The notes beneath the pieces are model-generated. The model saw nothing but the letters and a program-made list of their open reading frames with translations. It ran no database searches and was not told where the DNA came from. A stretch of DNA of 64,000 nt, from positions 1 through 64,000 of the forward strand of contig NZ_JBQHTK010000003.1 in NCBI RefSeq assembly GCF_052065755.1. The letters are read 5' to 3'. A program made the position numbers and the translations under genes. The stretch comes from Allocoprococcus sp004560705. Lineage in GTDB: Bacteria > Bacillota > Clostridia > Lachnospirales > Lachnospiraceae. Shown piece after piece: positions 51,744 through 60,881 of the stretch (position 1 is its first letter; each line of letters opens with the position of its first letter).

Positions 51744-51795
51744 CTGATATCTTACAGTATGAAAGCTTCGATAAGCTTTCTTCCTATTCCGGATA

Positions 51796-52005
51796 TTATT
51801 TAATTCCGTATTTCTTATTGAACTTATCAACACGGCCACGAGCCTGAGTTGCTTTCTGCTGTCCTGTGTAGAACGGATGACACTTAGAGCAGATTTCTAC
51901 GTGGATATCTTTGCTTGTAGATCCTGTTACAAATGTATTTCCGCAGTTGCAGGTTACAGTTGCCTGATGATATGCTGGATGGATTCCTTCTTTCATGATT
52001 TTCAC
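51796..52005 (-). CDS. rpmE: 50S ribosomal protein L31
   Basis: A 69-residue ribosomal protein. It has the zinc-binding (C+) form: CNCG near residue 16 and CSKC near residue 36, followed by HPFYTGQQKAT. Its own promoter is at 52068-52096 and a small hairpin (CGCGTTGAACGCG) is in its leader, possibly for feedback control. Confidence 0.96.
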   Translation of the reverse strand: MKIMKEGIHPAYHQATVTCNCGNTFVTGSTSKDIHVEICSKCHPFYTGQQKATQARGRVDKFNKKYGIK

Positions 52006-52067
52006 CTCTTCTTAGTTTATTCGTTTTACGCGTTCAACGCGGCTAATTGTCTATAAACAGCTTTCTT

Positions 52068-52096
52068 ATTGTAGCACACTTCATGTGCAAATGCAA
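52068..52096 (-). promoter_or_regulatory. Promoter of rpmE
   Basis: TTGCAT (52091-52096) and TACAAT (52068-52073) on the minus strand, 17 bases apart, between rho and rpmE. Confidence 0.7.
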
Positions 52097-52127
52097 GTTT
52101 TTTCATTTAAAATTATTAACCAAATTC

Positions 52128-53459
52128 TTAAATGCATTTCATTTTCTTGACCATCTGAACAAACTCGGCATTGTTCTTTGTCCGGTCAAACAGATTCAGG
52201 ATATTGTCCGCAGCTTCATCCGGCTTCATGCCGTTCAGTGCGCGGCGCATAATATCAACCGCCTCCTGCTCTTCTGTGCTGAGGAGCAGGTCATCTCTTC
52301 TGGTTCCGGATTTCGGAATGTCGATTGCCGGGAAGATTCTCTTCTCAGACAGCTTTCTGTCGAGAACAAGCTCCATATTACCGGTTCCTTTGAATTCCTC
52401 GTAAATCACATCATCCATCTTACTTCCGGTATCAACGAGCGCTGTGGCAAGAATTGTAAGGCTTCCGCCTTCCCTCATATTTCTGGCCGCACCGAAGAAA
52501 CGCTTCGGCATATGGAGTGCAGCCGGATCCAGACCACCGGACAGTGTTCGCCCGCTTGGCGGAACAACCAGATTGTACGCTCGAGCCAGTCTTGTAATAC
52601 TGTCCAGAAGGATCATAACATCTTTCTTATGCTCTACCAGTCTCTTCGCACGCTCGATTACCATCTCTGAGACTCTCTTGTGATGTTCCGGCAATTCATC
52701 AAATGTAGAATAGATCACCTCCACATTATCGCCTTCAATCGCTTCCTTAATATCGGTTACTTCTTCCGGTCTCTCATCGATCAGAAGAATCAGAAGATGA
52801 ACCTCCGGATTGTTCTTTCTGACAGACAGTGCAACCTGTTTCAGAAGCGTTGTCTTACCGGCTTTCGGCGGCGACACGATCATACCTCTCTGTCCTTTTC
52901 CAATCGGGGACAGCAGATCCATAACACGCATGGAGGTGCTTGTCCGCCCTGTCTCAAGGCTCAGCCTCTTATTCGGGAAAATCGGTGTCATATCCTCAAA
53001 ATTTCTCCGTTTTGCAGCTTCTGCCGGAGAAACGCCGTTGATCTGTGTCAGATACAGGAGTGCACTGAACTTTTCCTGCATTGTCTTCACTCTGGTGTTA
53101 CCGGTCAGGATATCGCCCGTCTTAAGTCCGAACCTGCGGATCTGAGACGGAGACACATAAACATCATCCTCACCGGGAAGATAATTCTTGGAACGTATAA
53201 AGCCATACCCGTCCGGCATTACTTCCAGAATTCCATTTACGGTGCGTCCGCTGTCAAGTTGTTCAATATCCACGTTACTGCCCTGCTTCTCATTCTTGAT
53301 CTCTTCCTTGACCTCTTTTGCATTTTCTTTATCATCTTCATTCAGCATCGCTTCGATGAGCTCCGCCTTCTTTAATGTAGAAATTCCTTTTAAACCTCTT
53401 GCCTTGGCAAGCTCTTTTAACGTAGCAAGCGGCAAAGATTCATACTTTTCTCGCGTCAT
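52128..53459 (-). CDS. rho: Transcription termination factor Rho
   Basis: A 443-residue hexameric RNA helicase. The N-terminal Rho_N helix bundle (LPLATLKELAKARGLKGIS) is followed by a short charged insertion (DKENAKEVKEEIKNEKQG), the cold-shock RNA-binding domain (GYGFIRS), and the motor domain with Walker A SPPKAGKTTLLKQV, Walker B LLILLIDERPEEV and the arginine region SLTILATALVDTGSKMD. It is a normal Rho with a small linker and not the large insertion of some actinobacteria. Confidence 0.97.
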   Translation of the reverse strand: MTREKYESLPLATLKELAKARGLKGISTLKKAELIEAMLNEDDKENAKEVKEEIKNEKQGSNVDIEQLDSGRTVNGILEVMPDGYGFIRSKNYLPGEDDVYVSPSQIRRFGLKTGDILTGNTRVKTMQEKFSALLYLTQINGVSPAEAAKRRNFEDMTPIFPNKRLSLETGRTSTSMRVMDLLSPIGKGQRGMIVSPPKAGKTTLLKQVALSVRKNNPEVHLLILLIDERPEEVTDIKEAIEGDNVEVIYSTFDELPEHHKRVSEMVIERAKRLVEHKKDVMILLDSITRLARAYNLVVPPSGRTLSGGLDPAALHMPKRFFGAARNMREGGSLTILATALVDTGSKMDDVIYEEFKGTGNMELVLDRKLSEKRIFPAIDIPKSGTRRDDLLLSTEEQEAVDIMRRALNGMKPDEAADNILNLFDRTKNNAEFVQMVKKMKCI

Positions 53460-53614
53460 GTTCTATATTACCTCCTCTAAAAATATTTATCATTCATATA
53501 TCAAAATTATTAAGTAACCTATTCTTCTCTCAAGGGAAAATCTGTGGATATGACTTCAAATCGTTCACTGAATCAGCTATTACACGGTATATAGCCAAAA
53601 GGATGATTGAATAT

Positions 53615-53643
53615 AGTATACCTTATTTTTTACAAATTGAAAA
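53615..53643 (-). promoter_or_regulatory. Putative rho promoter with a long leader
   Basis: TTTTCA (53638-53643) and TATACT (53615-53620), 17 bases apart, minus strand. It would give rho a leader of about 150 bases, in line with leader-mediated autoregulation of rho known in other bacteria. The 292-base gap between rho and the malic enzyme gene holds nothing else coding. Confidence 0.45.
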
Positions 53644-53656
53644 GCATTATTTTCAA

Positions 53657-53685
53657 TTGCTTTACTCTCTCAAGAATGTTATCAT
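53657..53685 (+). promoter_or_regulatory. Promoter of the malic enzyme operon
   Basis: TTGCTT (53657-53662) and TATCAT (53680-53685), 17 bases apart, plus strand. It is back to back with the presumed rho promoter. A GAGGAGG ribosome site lies before the ATG at 53752. Confidence 0.55.
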
Positions 53686-53751
53686 AAGAAGTAAGTTTCA
53701 AAAACAAATATCTGAGCAGAATTTTACTGCCCAGTCGAGGAGGATAATGAC

Positions 53752-54900
53752 ATGTCAATAAGTGAAAAAGCATTGGAAATGCATGAAAAATGGAACGGTA
53801 AGATTGAAACAACTGCTAAATCACACGTGAATTCGCGCGAAGATCTGGCAATCGCCTACACTCCGGGTGTAGCTGAACCTTGTAAAGTGATCGCCAAAGA
53901 TAAGGAAGCAGCTTACAAATATACGATAAAGGCAAATACGATCGCCGTAGTTTCTGACGGAAGTGCTGTCCTCGGTCTCGGAAATATCGGAGCCCATGCC
54001 GCTATGCCGGTTATGGAAGGAAAAGCGGTTCTCTTCAAAGAATTCGGCGGTGTCAACGCAGTTCCGATCTGTCTGGATACCCAGGACACCGAAGAGATCA
54101 TTAAAACAGTGGTAAATATTGCGCCTGCATTTGGCGGTATCAATCTGGAAGATATCTCTGCACCGCGTTGTTTTGAGATTGAAAGCCGACTGAAAGAACT
54201 TCTTGATATCCCGGTCTTCCATGATGACCAGCACGGTACAGCCATCGTTGTGCTCGCCGGAATCATCAACGCACTCAAAGTAACCGGCAAGAAGATGGAA
54301 GAATGCAAGGTTGTGGTAAACGGTGCCGGCAGCGCCGGTGTGGCGATCACAAAGCTCCTTCTCACCTATGGTTTCCCGGATATCACCATGTGCGACATCA
54401 ACGGAATCATTTCCGAGAATTCTCCGAATCTGAACTGGATGCAGCAGGAAATGGCGAAGCTCACCAACCTTTCCGGTGCAGCCGGAACACTTGCAGATGC
54501 CCTCAAAGGCGCCGATATCTTCGTCGGAGTTTCCGCACCGAACATTGTCACAAAAGAAATGGTTGCATCCATGAATCCGGATGCCATTCTTTTCGCAATG
54601 GCCAATCCGGTTCCGGAAATCATGCCGGATCTTGCCAAGGAAGCCGGTGCAAAGGTAGTCGGAACAGGACGTTCTGATTTCCCGAATCAGGTGAATAACG
54701 TCATCGCATTCCCAGGCATTTTCAAAGGTGCTCTGGAAGGACGTGCCACACAGATCACGGAAGAAATGAAGCTTGCAACTGCAAAAGCAATCGCCGGTCT
54801 TGTTTCAGACGAAGAACTGAACGAGAATAATATTCTTCCGGAAGCATTTGACCCGCGGGTGGCAGATGTTGTCAGCAAAGCGGTCAAGGCACTGATCTAA
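53752..54900 (+). CDS. NAD(P)-dependent malic enzyme, short type
   Basis: A 382-residue oxidative decarboxylase that makes pyruvate from malate. YTPGVAEPCKVIAKD, LGLGNIGAHAAMPVMEGKAVL and VFHDDQHGTAIVVLAGIINA are the malate and metal sites; VVVNGAGSAGVAITKLL is the dinucleotide loop. The short form, without a phosphotransacetylase tail, is usual in Firmicutes. It is the first gene of a three-gene plus-strand unit. Confidence 0.93.
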   Translation: MSISEKALEMHEKWNGKIETTAKSHVNSREDLAIAYTPGVAEPCKVIAKDKEAAYKYTIKANTIAVVSDGSAVLGLGNIGAHAAMPVMEGKAVLFKEFGGVNAVPICLDTQDTEEIIKTVVNIAPAFGGINLEDISAPRCFEIESRLKELLDIPVFHDDQHGTAIVVLAGIINALKVTGKKMEECKVVVNGAGSAGVAITKLLLTYGFPDITMCDINGIISENSPNLNWMQQEMAKLTNLSGAAGTLADALKGADIFVGVSAPNIVTKEMVASMNPDAILFAMANPVPEIMPDLAKEAGAKVVGTGRSDFPNQVNNVIAFPGIFKGALEGRATQITEEMKLATAKAIAGLVSDEELNENNILPEAFDPRVADVVSKAVKALI

Positions 54901-54903
54901 TCG

Positions 54904-55842
54904 ATGACGGAGCGGAGATTCTGGGGAGAAAAACGATATTTCTCCCTGGATTACTATCTGAAGACAACCTATGGCGAGAAGCTCTATAAGGTTTCATTAA
55001 ACGGCGGCTGTACCTGTCCGAACCGTGACGGGACCTGCGGTGAACGGGGCTGCATCTTCTGCAGTGAAGGGGGGTCCGGAGATTTTGCCGCCTCGCCTGC
55101 CCTGACGATTCGGGAACAGCTCGAAGAAGGGAAAGCACTTATTCGGCGCAAACAGACCGGTAACGGATACATCGCCTATTTCCAGGCATACACGAACACC
55201 TATGCTCCGCTGGAACATCTCCGAAAGATCTTTTACGAGGCGATTCTGGAACCGGACGTAAGGATCCTTTCCATCGCCACCAGACCAGATTGTTTAAGCG
55301 ACGAGATTCTTGCACTTCTCGATGAACTGAATCGGATCAAACCGGTATGGATCGAGCTTGGGCTGCAGACCATCCATCCCGAGAGCGCGCGTTTCATACG
55401 TCGTGGTTACGATCTGAAAGTATTTGAAAATACCGCAGAGGCATTGATACGACTTAACATTTCGGTTATCGTACATGTGATCCTGTTTCTTCCCGGAGAA
55501 TCTCCTGCGCAGATGCTGGATACCATCCGATACTTGAACCGGATCCCCATTCAGGGTATTAAACTGCAGCTCCTTCACATATTAAAACATACGGATCTGG
55601 CAGATTATTATCAGGAACATCCCTTCTCCGTTCCTTCCATGGAAGAATACTTTGACGTTCTTGGTATGTGCATCTCCAATCTTCGTCCGGATATTGTAAT
55701 ACACCGGCTCACCGGAGACGGCCCCAAATCACTTCTGATCGAGCCGCTCTGGACCGGGAATAAAAGGCTGGTTCTGAACTCCATGCAGAAATACCTGAAA
55801 GACAACGATATCTGGCAGGGAAAAGAGTATATTGATTTATAA
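54904..55842 (+). CDS. Radical SAM protein, TIGR01212/YhcC family
   Basis: A 312-residue radical SAM enzyme. The cluster region reads GCTCPNRDGTCGERGCIFC, with the Cys spacing of YhcC-like proteins. VWIELGLQTIHPESARFIRR and IHRLTGDGPKSLLIEPLW are family marks. The substrate is not established in this family; a link to tRNA or cofactor modification has been suggested. It begins 3 bases after the malic enzyme stop and overlaps nothing. Confidence 0.9.
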   Translation: MTERRFWGEKRYFSLDYYLKTTYGEKLYKVSLNGGCTCPNRDGTCGERGCIFCSEGGSGDFAASPALTIREQLEEGKALIRRKQTGNGYIAYFQAYTNTYAPLEHLRKIFYEAILEPDVRILSIATRPDCLSDEILALLDELNRIKPVWIELGLQTIHPESARFIRRGYDLKVFENTAEALIRLNISVIVHVILFLPGESPAQMLDTIRYLNRIPIQGIKLQLLHILKHTDLADYYQEHPFSVPSMEEYFDVLGMCISNLRPDIVIHRLTGDGPKSLLIEPLWTGNKRLVLNSMQKYLKDNDIWQGKEYIDL

Positions 55843-55855
55843 GGAGGACGACATC

Positions 55856-56368
55856 ATGTCTGAAACTTTCACACTATATAAACTGATCATTCTGTATATG
55901 CTGGACAAGGTGGATTTTCCGCTTACCAACGCACAGATTTCAGAATTCATACTGAACAAAGGATATACGACCTATTTCAAGCTTCAGCAGGCACTTTCCG
56001 AACTTACGGAAGCGGAACTGATCCGGGAAGAGACTTCCCACAACCGTACCCTTTATCATCTGACAGAAGACGGTGCCCAGTCCATCCAGTATTTCAAAAA
56101 CAATATCTCCCGCTCTATACGAGAAGATATCGACAATTATTTACGCGAGAAAAAATATGATCTCAAAAATGAGGTTGCTGTAAAGGCCGATTATTACCGA
56201 AACACATCCCGGGAATTCTCAGTCAGATGCCAGGTTCTGGAAGACGAACTTCCTCTGATCGACCTGACGCTCTCTGTTCCAAGCGAAGCCGAAGCCGAAG
56301 CCATCGTCACAAACTGGCAGAAAAAGAATCAGGAAATCTATGCCTGGCTCATGGCAAATCTGCTGTAA
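55856..56368 (+). CDS. DUF4364 family protein
   Basis: About 170 residues. The first 75 form a winged-helix-like domain (MSETFTLYKLIILYMLDKVD, LTNAQISEFI, TTYFKLQQALSELTEAELI), typical of DUF4364 proteins, likely DNA-binding regulators. The start at 55856 follows AAGGAGG by 8 bases; a frame from 55832 would lack such a site. The C-terminus (VRCQVLEDELPLIDLTLSVP) is the beta-rich family tail. Targets are unknown. Confidence 0.85.
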   Translation: MSETFTLYKLIILYMLDKVDFPLTNAQISEFILNKGYTTYFKLQQALSELTEAELIREETSHNRTLYHLTEDGAQSIQYFKNNISRSIREDIDNYLREKKYDLKNEVAVKADYYRNTSREFSVRCQVLEDELPLIDLTLSVPSEAEAEAIVTNWQKKNQEIYAWLMANLL

Positions 56369-56383
56369 GCCAATATAATACAC

Positions 56384-56448
56384 AAAAAAACGGTGCCCGA
56401 ATCCGGAGGTTTTGATCCATTGTCCTCCTTTTCGGACACCGCTTTTTT
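56384..56448. terminator. Bidirectional terminator between DUF4364 and histidine kinase genes
   Basis: Nested complementary arms (CGGTG..CCGAA with TTCGG.CACCG outside, GGAGG with CCTCC inside), flanked by A7 on the left and T7 on the right. It serves the two converging genes. Confidence 0.9.
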
Positions 56449-56455
56449 TATTCAT

Positions 56456-57307
56456 TTACACGACTACACGAAAACAGATATAATTCCGTTCATCGATAAA
56501 ATCCGTACTCACCGTAATCTCACCGCCGTACCGCTCACTGAGCAGCTTTGCATTATAAAGACCAAGTCCCCGCTTCCCGTCTTCACTTTTTGTAGAAAAC
56601 CCTTTTTCAAAGAAACGTCCGATATTCTCCAGCTTGACATTCCTCATACGGTTTTTGATAGTGAAGACAACCCGGTCATTTTCGGAATCCAGTTCCATGA
56701 TAACCCGGTTCAGTTCCTCCGTGCATGCTTCATAAGCATTATCAACCAGCGTTCCGATGATCTCGATCAGATGATGTTCGGATATCCCGGAGAGGATTTC
56801 CAGATTCTTCACCACGATTTCCGTCTTCACATAAGATGGTGCCCGCACGATTTTGCTGTATAAAAAGCCTGCAAGCACTTTATCACTGATCTTGAGGAGC
56901 GGAAGATACATCCGGTTCTCATCATCCTTCACTGCTTCCATGATATATTGTGACTGCCGTTCCACAAGCTCATCATAATTGTCCACCGTAAGATGCATGT
57001 TTAAAATGGCATTGATCTGGTTGTCGAATTCGTGCTGTCTCGCCCGGATCTCTTTCACCAGTTCCTCAAGCGGCTGAATGTAGAGTTGATACAGGCGCAG
57101 TTCCTGCTCTTTTTGCTGCATAATCAGATAATTCTTTCTCCAGTCAACGATTCCCCATATGATGACCACCACCATCAGAACGAACATGACAAATACCCGA
57201 TAGTCAAAGGTCCCGCTGTACAGGAAATCCACGACCAGATAGACCGATACAAGCAATGCGATCACACAGAAAATACGGTATAAAAACTTTCTCACCCAAT
57301 CAATCAT
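56456..57307 (-). CDS. GHKL-type sensor histidine kinase
   Basis: A 283-residue kinase with only two membrane segments (about 10-31 and 37-54), a short helical linker and a kinase core. The phospho-acceptor is His92 (RQHEFDNQ), the ATP domain has TLVDNAYEAC (N box) and RGLGLYNAKLLSERYGGEI (G box). The H-box and the order of domains are those of AgrC-like HPK10 kinases. The sensor part is far shorter than that of AgrC with its six or seven helices, and no AgrB or AgrD gene adjoins. Its end overlaps the regulator gene by 8 bases. Confidence 0.88.
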   Translation of the reverse strand: MIDWVRKFLYRIFCVIALLVSVYLVVDFLYSGTFDYRVFVMFVLMVVVIIWGIVDWRKNYLIMQQKEQELRLYQLYIQPLEELVKEIRARQHEFDNQINAILNMHLTVDNYDELVERQSQYIMEAVKDDENRMYLPLLKISDKVLAGFLYSKIVRAPSYVKTEIVVKNLEILSGISEHHLIEIIGTLVDNAYEACTEELNRVIMELDSENDRVVFTIKNRMRNVKLENIGRFFEKGFSTKSEDGKRGLGLYNAKLLSERYGGEITVSTDFIDERNYICFRVVV

Positions 57308-58022
57308 TTATTATTCTCCCCATTTCCGCTTTATATGTCACGCCGATTTCAACTGTATCACTGCAGTTTCTCAATTTAATCACCCGATTCACGGTATCAA
57401 TGTACTCAATCTCCTGCCGGTTCACGGCAAACATCCGGTGCGACTGCACAAACATTTCTTTCGGCAGCTTCTGCATCATCTGCTTCAGCGTTACATATGG
57501 TACTTTCCAGTTTTCACCCCTCATGTGAATGCAGATTCCGCGCGGAACTGCTTCAATATAGCGAATGTCCTGACATTTCACCTGATAGTTAATTCCATCC
57601 TTTTTTACGATGACTGTCCTCGGCTCCTCCTGTTTTTTATTCACAAGTACTTTTCTTACGACTTCCTCCACCTGTGTACGATCAAAAGGCTTCATAATAT
57701 ATTGATAGCAATGCAGTTCTCGATACGCCTGCATCTCCATTGCTCCCACGGAAGTCACCATCACGATCGGTGTAAACATATACTGGAATTTTTCTCTTAC
57801 CTCTCTGGCGAAGATAATTCCTCCGATATCCTCTTTCCGGCTTCCGCTTAAGTTTACATCCAGAAGAAAAAGACCATATCGGATATTTTCTTCCAACAGG
57901 TCTTTCGCTTCCTTATATGAGGAGGCGGCATGGACCTGAATCTCGGCCGAATACTCATTCAGAATACGGATGAGCGCTTCCATCGAAGCGTGTTCATCTT
58001 CCAGAATCAGCACATGTATCAT
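57300..58022 (-). CDS. LytTR-type response regulator
   Basis: About 240 residues. The receiver (MIHVLILEDEHASMEALIRI, acceptor Asp55 in LFLLDVNLSG, YIMKPFD switch Lys) is followed by a LytTR DNA-binding domain (GINYQVKCQDIRYIEAVPRG, FVQSHRMFAVNRQEIEYID). The start at 58022 lies behind GGGAGG and is preferred over one 30 bases earlier. Partner of the kinase next to it. It is downstream of SPFH and nfeD genes on the same strand. Confidence 0.9.
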   Translation of the reverse strand: MIHVLILEDEHASMEALIRILNEYSAEIQVHAASSYKEAKDLLEENIRYGLFLLDVNLSGSRKEDIGGIIFAREVREKFQYMFTPIVMVTSVGAMEMQAYRELHCYQYIMKPFDRTQVEEVVRKVLVNKKQEEPRTVIVKKDGINYQVKCQDIRYIEAVPRGICIHMRGENWKVPYVTLKQMMQKLPKEMFVQSHRMFAVNRQEIEYIDTVNRVIKLRNCSDTVEIGVTYKAEMGRIIND

Positions 58023-58061
58023 ATCCAGCACCTCCCACTCTTCTCTATTCAACTGTCTGCT

Positions 58062-58982
58062 CTATTCGGAAATAATTTCCTTCGCGCTCTTAACCAGACC
58101 TGCAAGTCCCTGGATCTCTGACGGAATGATGATTTTGGTCGCTTTTCCGTCCGCTGCCTTCTCGAAAGCCTCCAGACTCTTGATCCGAAGAACTGCCTCA
58201 TCGGCCCCCGCTTCACGGAGGAAACGAATACCGTCTGCATTTGCCTGCTGCACTTTGAGGATTGCTTCTGCTTCACCTTCGGCTTCCTTGATCCTCTTTT
58301 CCTTCTCTGCTTCCGCCTGAAGGATCGCCGCCTGCTTCTCAGCCTCCGCTTTCAGAATTACAGATTCCTTCTCACCTTCTGCAACAAGGACGGTAGATTT
58401 CTTCTCTCCTTCTGCTCTCAGGATTGCTTCACGACGTTCACGTTCCGCCTTCATCTGCTTCTCCATCGCATCCTGGATCGCTGCCGGTGGAATAATGTTC
58501 TTCAGCTCCACGCGATTGACCTTGATTCCCCACGGATCCGTTGCCACATCAAGAGATGCTCGCATCTTTGTATTGATCGTCTCTCGGGATGTCAGTGTCT
58601 GGTCCAGTTCCAGTTCACCGATGATATTTCGAAGTGTTGTTGCCGTCAGATTCTCAATTGCCATAATTGGATTTGCCACACCATAGCAGTACAGCTTCGG
58701 ATCTGTAACCTGATAGAATACAACGGTATCAATTCGCATCGTTACATTATCTTTCGTGATAACCGGCTGTGGATCAAAATCAACGACCTGTTCCTTCAGA
58801 TCGACTCTTCTTGCAACGCGGTCGATCAACGGAAGTTTAAAATGAAGCCCTACACTCCAGGTCGCCTGATACGCACCAAGCCGTTCTACGACCAGCGCCT
58901 TTGCCTGCGGAACGATCTTCACACAAGAGATCAATACCAGTAAAATAATCACAAAAATCGTTGCTAAAATAATGAATCCCAT
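58062..58982 (-). CDS. SPFH-domain (stomatin/QmcA-like) membrane protein
   Basis: A 306-residue protein with one N-terminal membrane segment (about 3-22) and the SPFH domain, with KIVPQAKALVVERLGAYQATW and KVNRVELKNIIPP. The long, Ala/Glu/Lys-rich coiled coil (about 175-250) is typical. Such proteins form ring-like membrane assemblies that act as scaffolds in microdomains and often regulate membrane proteases. It is encoded 1 base from nfeD, its normal partner. Confidence 0.92.
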   Translation of the reverse strand: MGFIILATIFVIILLVLISCVKIVPQAKALVVERLGAYQATWSVGLHFKLPLIDRVARRVDLKEQVVDFDPQPVITKDNVTMRIDTVVFYQVTDPKLYCYGVANPIMAIENLTATTLRNIIGELELDQTLTSRETINTKMRASLDVATDPWGIKVNRVELKNIIPPAAIQDAMEKQMKAERERREAILRAEGEKKSTVLVAEGEKESVILKAEAEKQAAILQAEAEKEKRIKEAEGEAEAILKVQQANADGIRFLREAGADEAVLRIKSLEAFEKAADGKATKIIIPSEIQGLAGLVKSAKEIISE

Positions 58983-58983
58983 A

Positions 58984-59436
58984 TTAACCCTCCTCGTATC
59001 GTCTGACTATTAACTTGACTCCGGAAATATTGATCACTTTTGCAATGGTTCCGGCTTCCAGGATCTCTTCATCCTTCTCCGATCGCACCGTCCATTCCTG
59101 CCCGTTGACCACCGCCATTCCGGTCTGGCTCATGTTGTCCACTCTTTCGGCAATCCGGATCGTCTTGCCGATGATTCCTTCATAGTTGGTCTTCTCTCTC
59201 CTGCTGTTGATGCATTTCACCGCGAACGGTCTCGTGAAAAACAACAACAGAAACGTGACTGCAAAAAACGCGATGACCTGAACAAGAAACGGAAATTTCA
59301 GAATGTTCAGAATCAGCGCCACAAGCGCGCCTCCGGCAGCCCAGATACTGGTCAGTCCCACCGTAATGATCTCGACTACCAGAAGGATGATCAGAAGAAC
59401 CAGCCATGCAATGGTAATATAACTGTCTTCCAGTAC
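58984..59436 (-). CDS. NfeD-family membrane protein
   Basis: About 150 residues. Three or four hydrophobic segments (about 5-95) and a C-terminal OB-fold (GIIGKTIRIAERVDNMSQTG, VNGQEWTVRSEKDE), the short NfeD form without protease domain. NfeD proteins bind to and stabilise the SPFH protein encoded next to them. The start at 59436 (MVLEDSYI) follows AGGAAGG and is preferred over 59463. Confidence 0.88.
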   Translation of the reverse strand, partial: VLEDSYITIAWLVLLIILLVVEIITVGLTSIWAAGGALVALILNILKFPFLVQVIAFFAVTFLLLFFTRPFAVKCINSRREKTNYEGIIGKTIRIAERVDNMSQTGMAVVNGQEWTVRSEKDEEILEAGTIAKVINISGVKLIVRRYEEG

Positions 59437-59465
59437 CATCTCATCACTTCCTTCCTGTTGCATAC

Positions 59466-59494
59466 ATCGTATCAGAGTTTCCCCCGATGTTCAA
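59466..59494 (-). promoter_or_regulatory. Promoter of nfeD-SPFH genes
   Basis: TTGAAC (59489-59494) and TACGAT (59466-59471), 17 bases apart, minus strand, in the gap between rarA and nfeD. It could also feed the two-component genes downstream. Confidence 0.6.
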
Positions 59495-59543
59495 CTGATA
59501 TTGCGTGAATCGGGCGATTTCCTGTTTCAATGAAGTATCCTGG

Positions 59544-60860
59544 CTATTTTTCATGAAGCCAGCGCATATGTTCCTTGATCTTTGCTTCATAACCGTTATC
59601 TCCGGGTTCATAGAATACCTCTCCTTTGATCTCATCCGGAAGATACTGCTGTTCTACATAGTGCTTCGGATAATCATGCGCATATCGATATCCCACACCA
59701 TGTCCCAGATTTTGGGAACCCTTATAATGTGCATCCTGCAGATGAGGCGGAACAGTCGTTTTCACTCGTTTTACATTATCCATGGCGGCAGAAATGGCAT
59801 TGCATGCCGAATTACTCTTTGGTGCAGTCGCCACATACAGCACCGCCTGTGACAAGATAATCTGTGCCTCCGGCATTCCGATCCGCTCTGCAGCCTGAGC
59901 CGCAGAAACGGCAACCGTAAGAGCCATGGGGTCTGCATTTCCCACATCTTCCGACGCACAGATCATGATCCGGCGGGCAATAAACTTGATATCTTCTCCC
60001 GCATACAGCATTTTGGCCAGATAATAAACTGCCGCATCCGGATCAGACCCTCGCATGCTTTTGATAAATGCCGAGATCGTGTCATAGTGGTTATCGCCGG
60101 TCTTATCATACCGCACGACCCGTTTTTGAATGCACTCAGAGACCACATCCAGCGTAAGATGGATCCATCCGTCATCACTCCGGCTTGTAGTCAGAATCCC
60201 CAGTTCCACCGCATTTAATGCAAGCCTTGCATCTCCTCCCGACAGATCGGCCAGAAAGTGCAGCGCATCCTCGTCAATCTTTGCATGATAGCTTCCCATT
60301 CCCTTCCTGGTGTCATTCACCGCTCTCATGATCAGCCTCTCAACATCCTCTTTGGAAAGTGGCTTTAATTCGAAGATGCTGGAACGGGAGATCAGCGCAC
60401 TGTTGACTTCAAAATATGGATTTTCGGTCGTGGCACCGATCAGAATCAGCGTTCCGTCTTCTACAAAAGGAAGCAGATAATCCTGCTGGCTTTTGTTAAA
60501 CCGGTGGATCTCATCCACAAACAGAATCGTCTTTCTCTGATACATGCCGTAGATCTGTTTCGCTTTATTTACAACTTCTTCCATATCCTTTTTCCCGGCC
60601 ACTGTGGCATTGATCTGCGTAAATTCGGCGCTTGTCGTATTTGCAATCACTTTCGCGAGCGTCGTTTTCCCCGTTCCGGGCGGGCCGTAGAAAATCACCG
60701 AGCTCAGTTTGTCCGCCTTGATCGCACGGTATAACAGTTTGTCCTTCCCGATAATATGCTGCTGTCCAACCACTTCTTCCAGCGTCGTCGGCCGCAGTCT
60801 GGATGCGAGCGGAGATTCTTTCTCTTTATTTGTCTCTCTCATATATTCAAACAGATCCAT
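59544..60860 (-). CDS. rarA: Replication-associated recombination protein A
   Basis: A 438-residue AAA+ ATPase (RarA/MgsA). RPTTLEEVVGQQHIIGKDKL, YGPPGTGKTTLAKVIAN (Walker A), ILFVDEIHRFNKSQQDYLLP (Walker B) and GATTENPYFEVNSALISRS are textbook. The C-terminal part (GSDPDAAVYYLAKMLYAGED, YVATAPKSNSACNAI) is the tetramerisation domain. It acts at stalled forks. Confidence 0.95.
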   Translation of the reverse strand: MDLFEYMRETNKEKESPLASRLRPTTLEEVVGQQHIIGKDKLLYRAIKADKLSSVIFYGPPGTGKTTLAKVIANTTSAEFTQINATVAGKKDMEEVVNKAKQIYGMYQRKTILFVDEIHRFNKSQQDYLLPFVEDGTLILIGATTENPYFEVNSALISRSSIFELKPLSKEDVERLIMRAVNDTRKGMGSYHAKIDEDALHFLADLSGGDARLALNAVELGILTTSRSDDGWIHLTLDVVSECIQKRVVRYDKTGDNHYDTISAFIKSMRGSDPDAAVYYLAKMLYAGEDIKFIARRIMICASEDVGNADPMALTVAVSAAQAAERIGMPEAQIILSQAVLYVATAPKSNSACNAISAAMDNVKRVKTTVPPHLQDAHYKGSQNLGHGVGYRYAHDYPKHYVEQQYLPDEIKGEVFYEPGDNGYEAKIKEHMRWLHEK

Positions 60861-60881
60861 TTTCCATCTCTCCTTTGTATT

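Noticed and set aside
56369..56455. AgrD-type signal peptide gene near the AgrC-like kinase
   Set aside because: The gap is filled by a terminator, and no short Cys-containing peptide frame with a ribosome site was found on either strand around the kinase and regulator genes.
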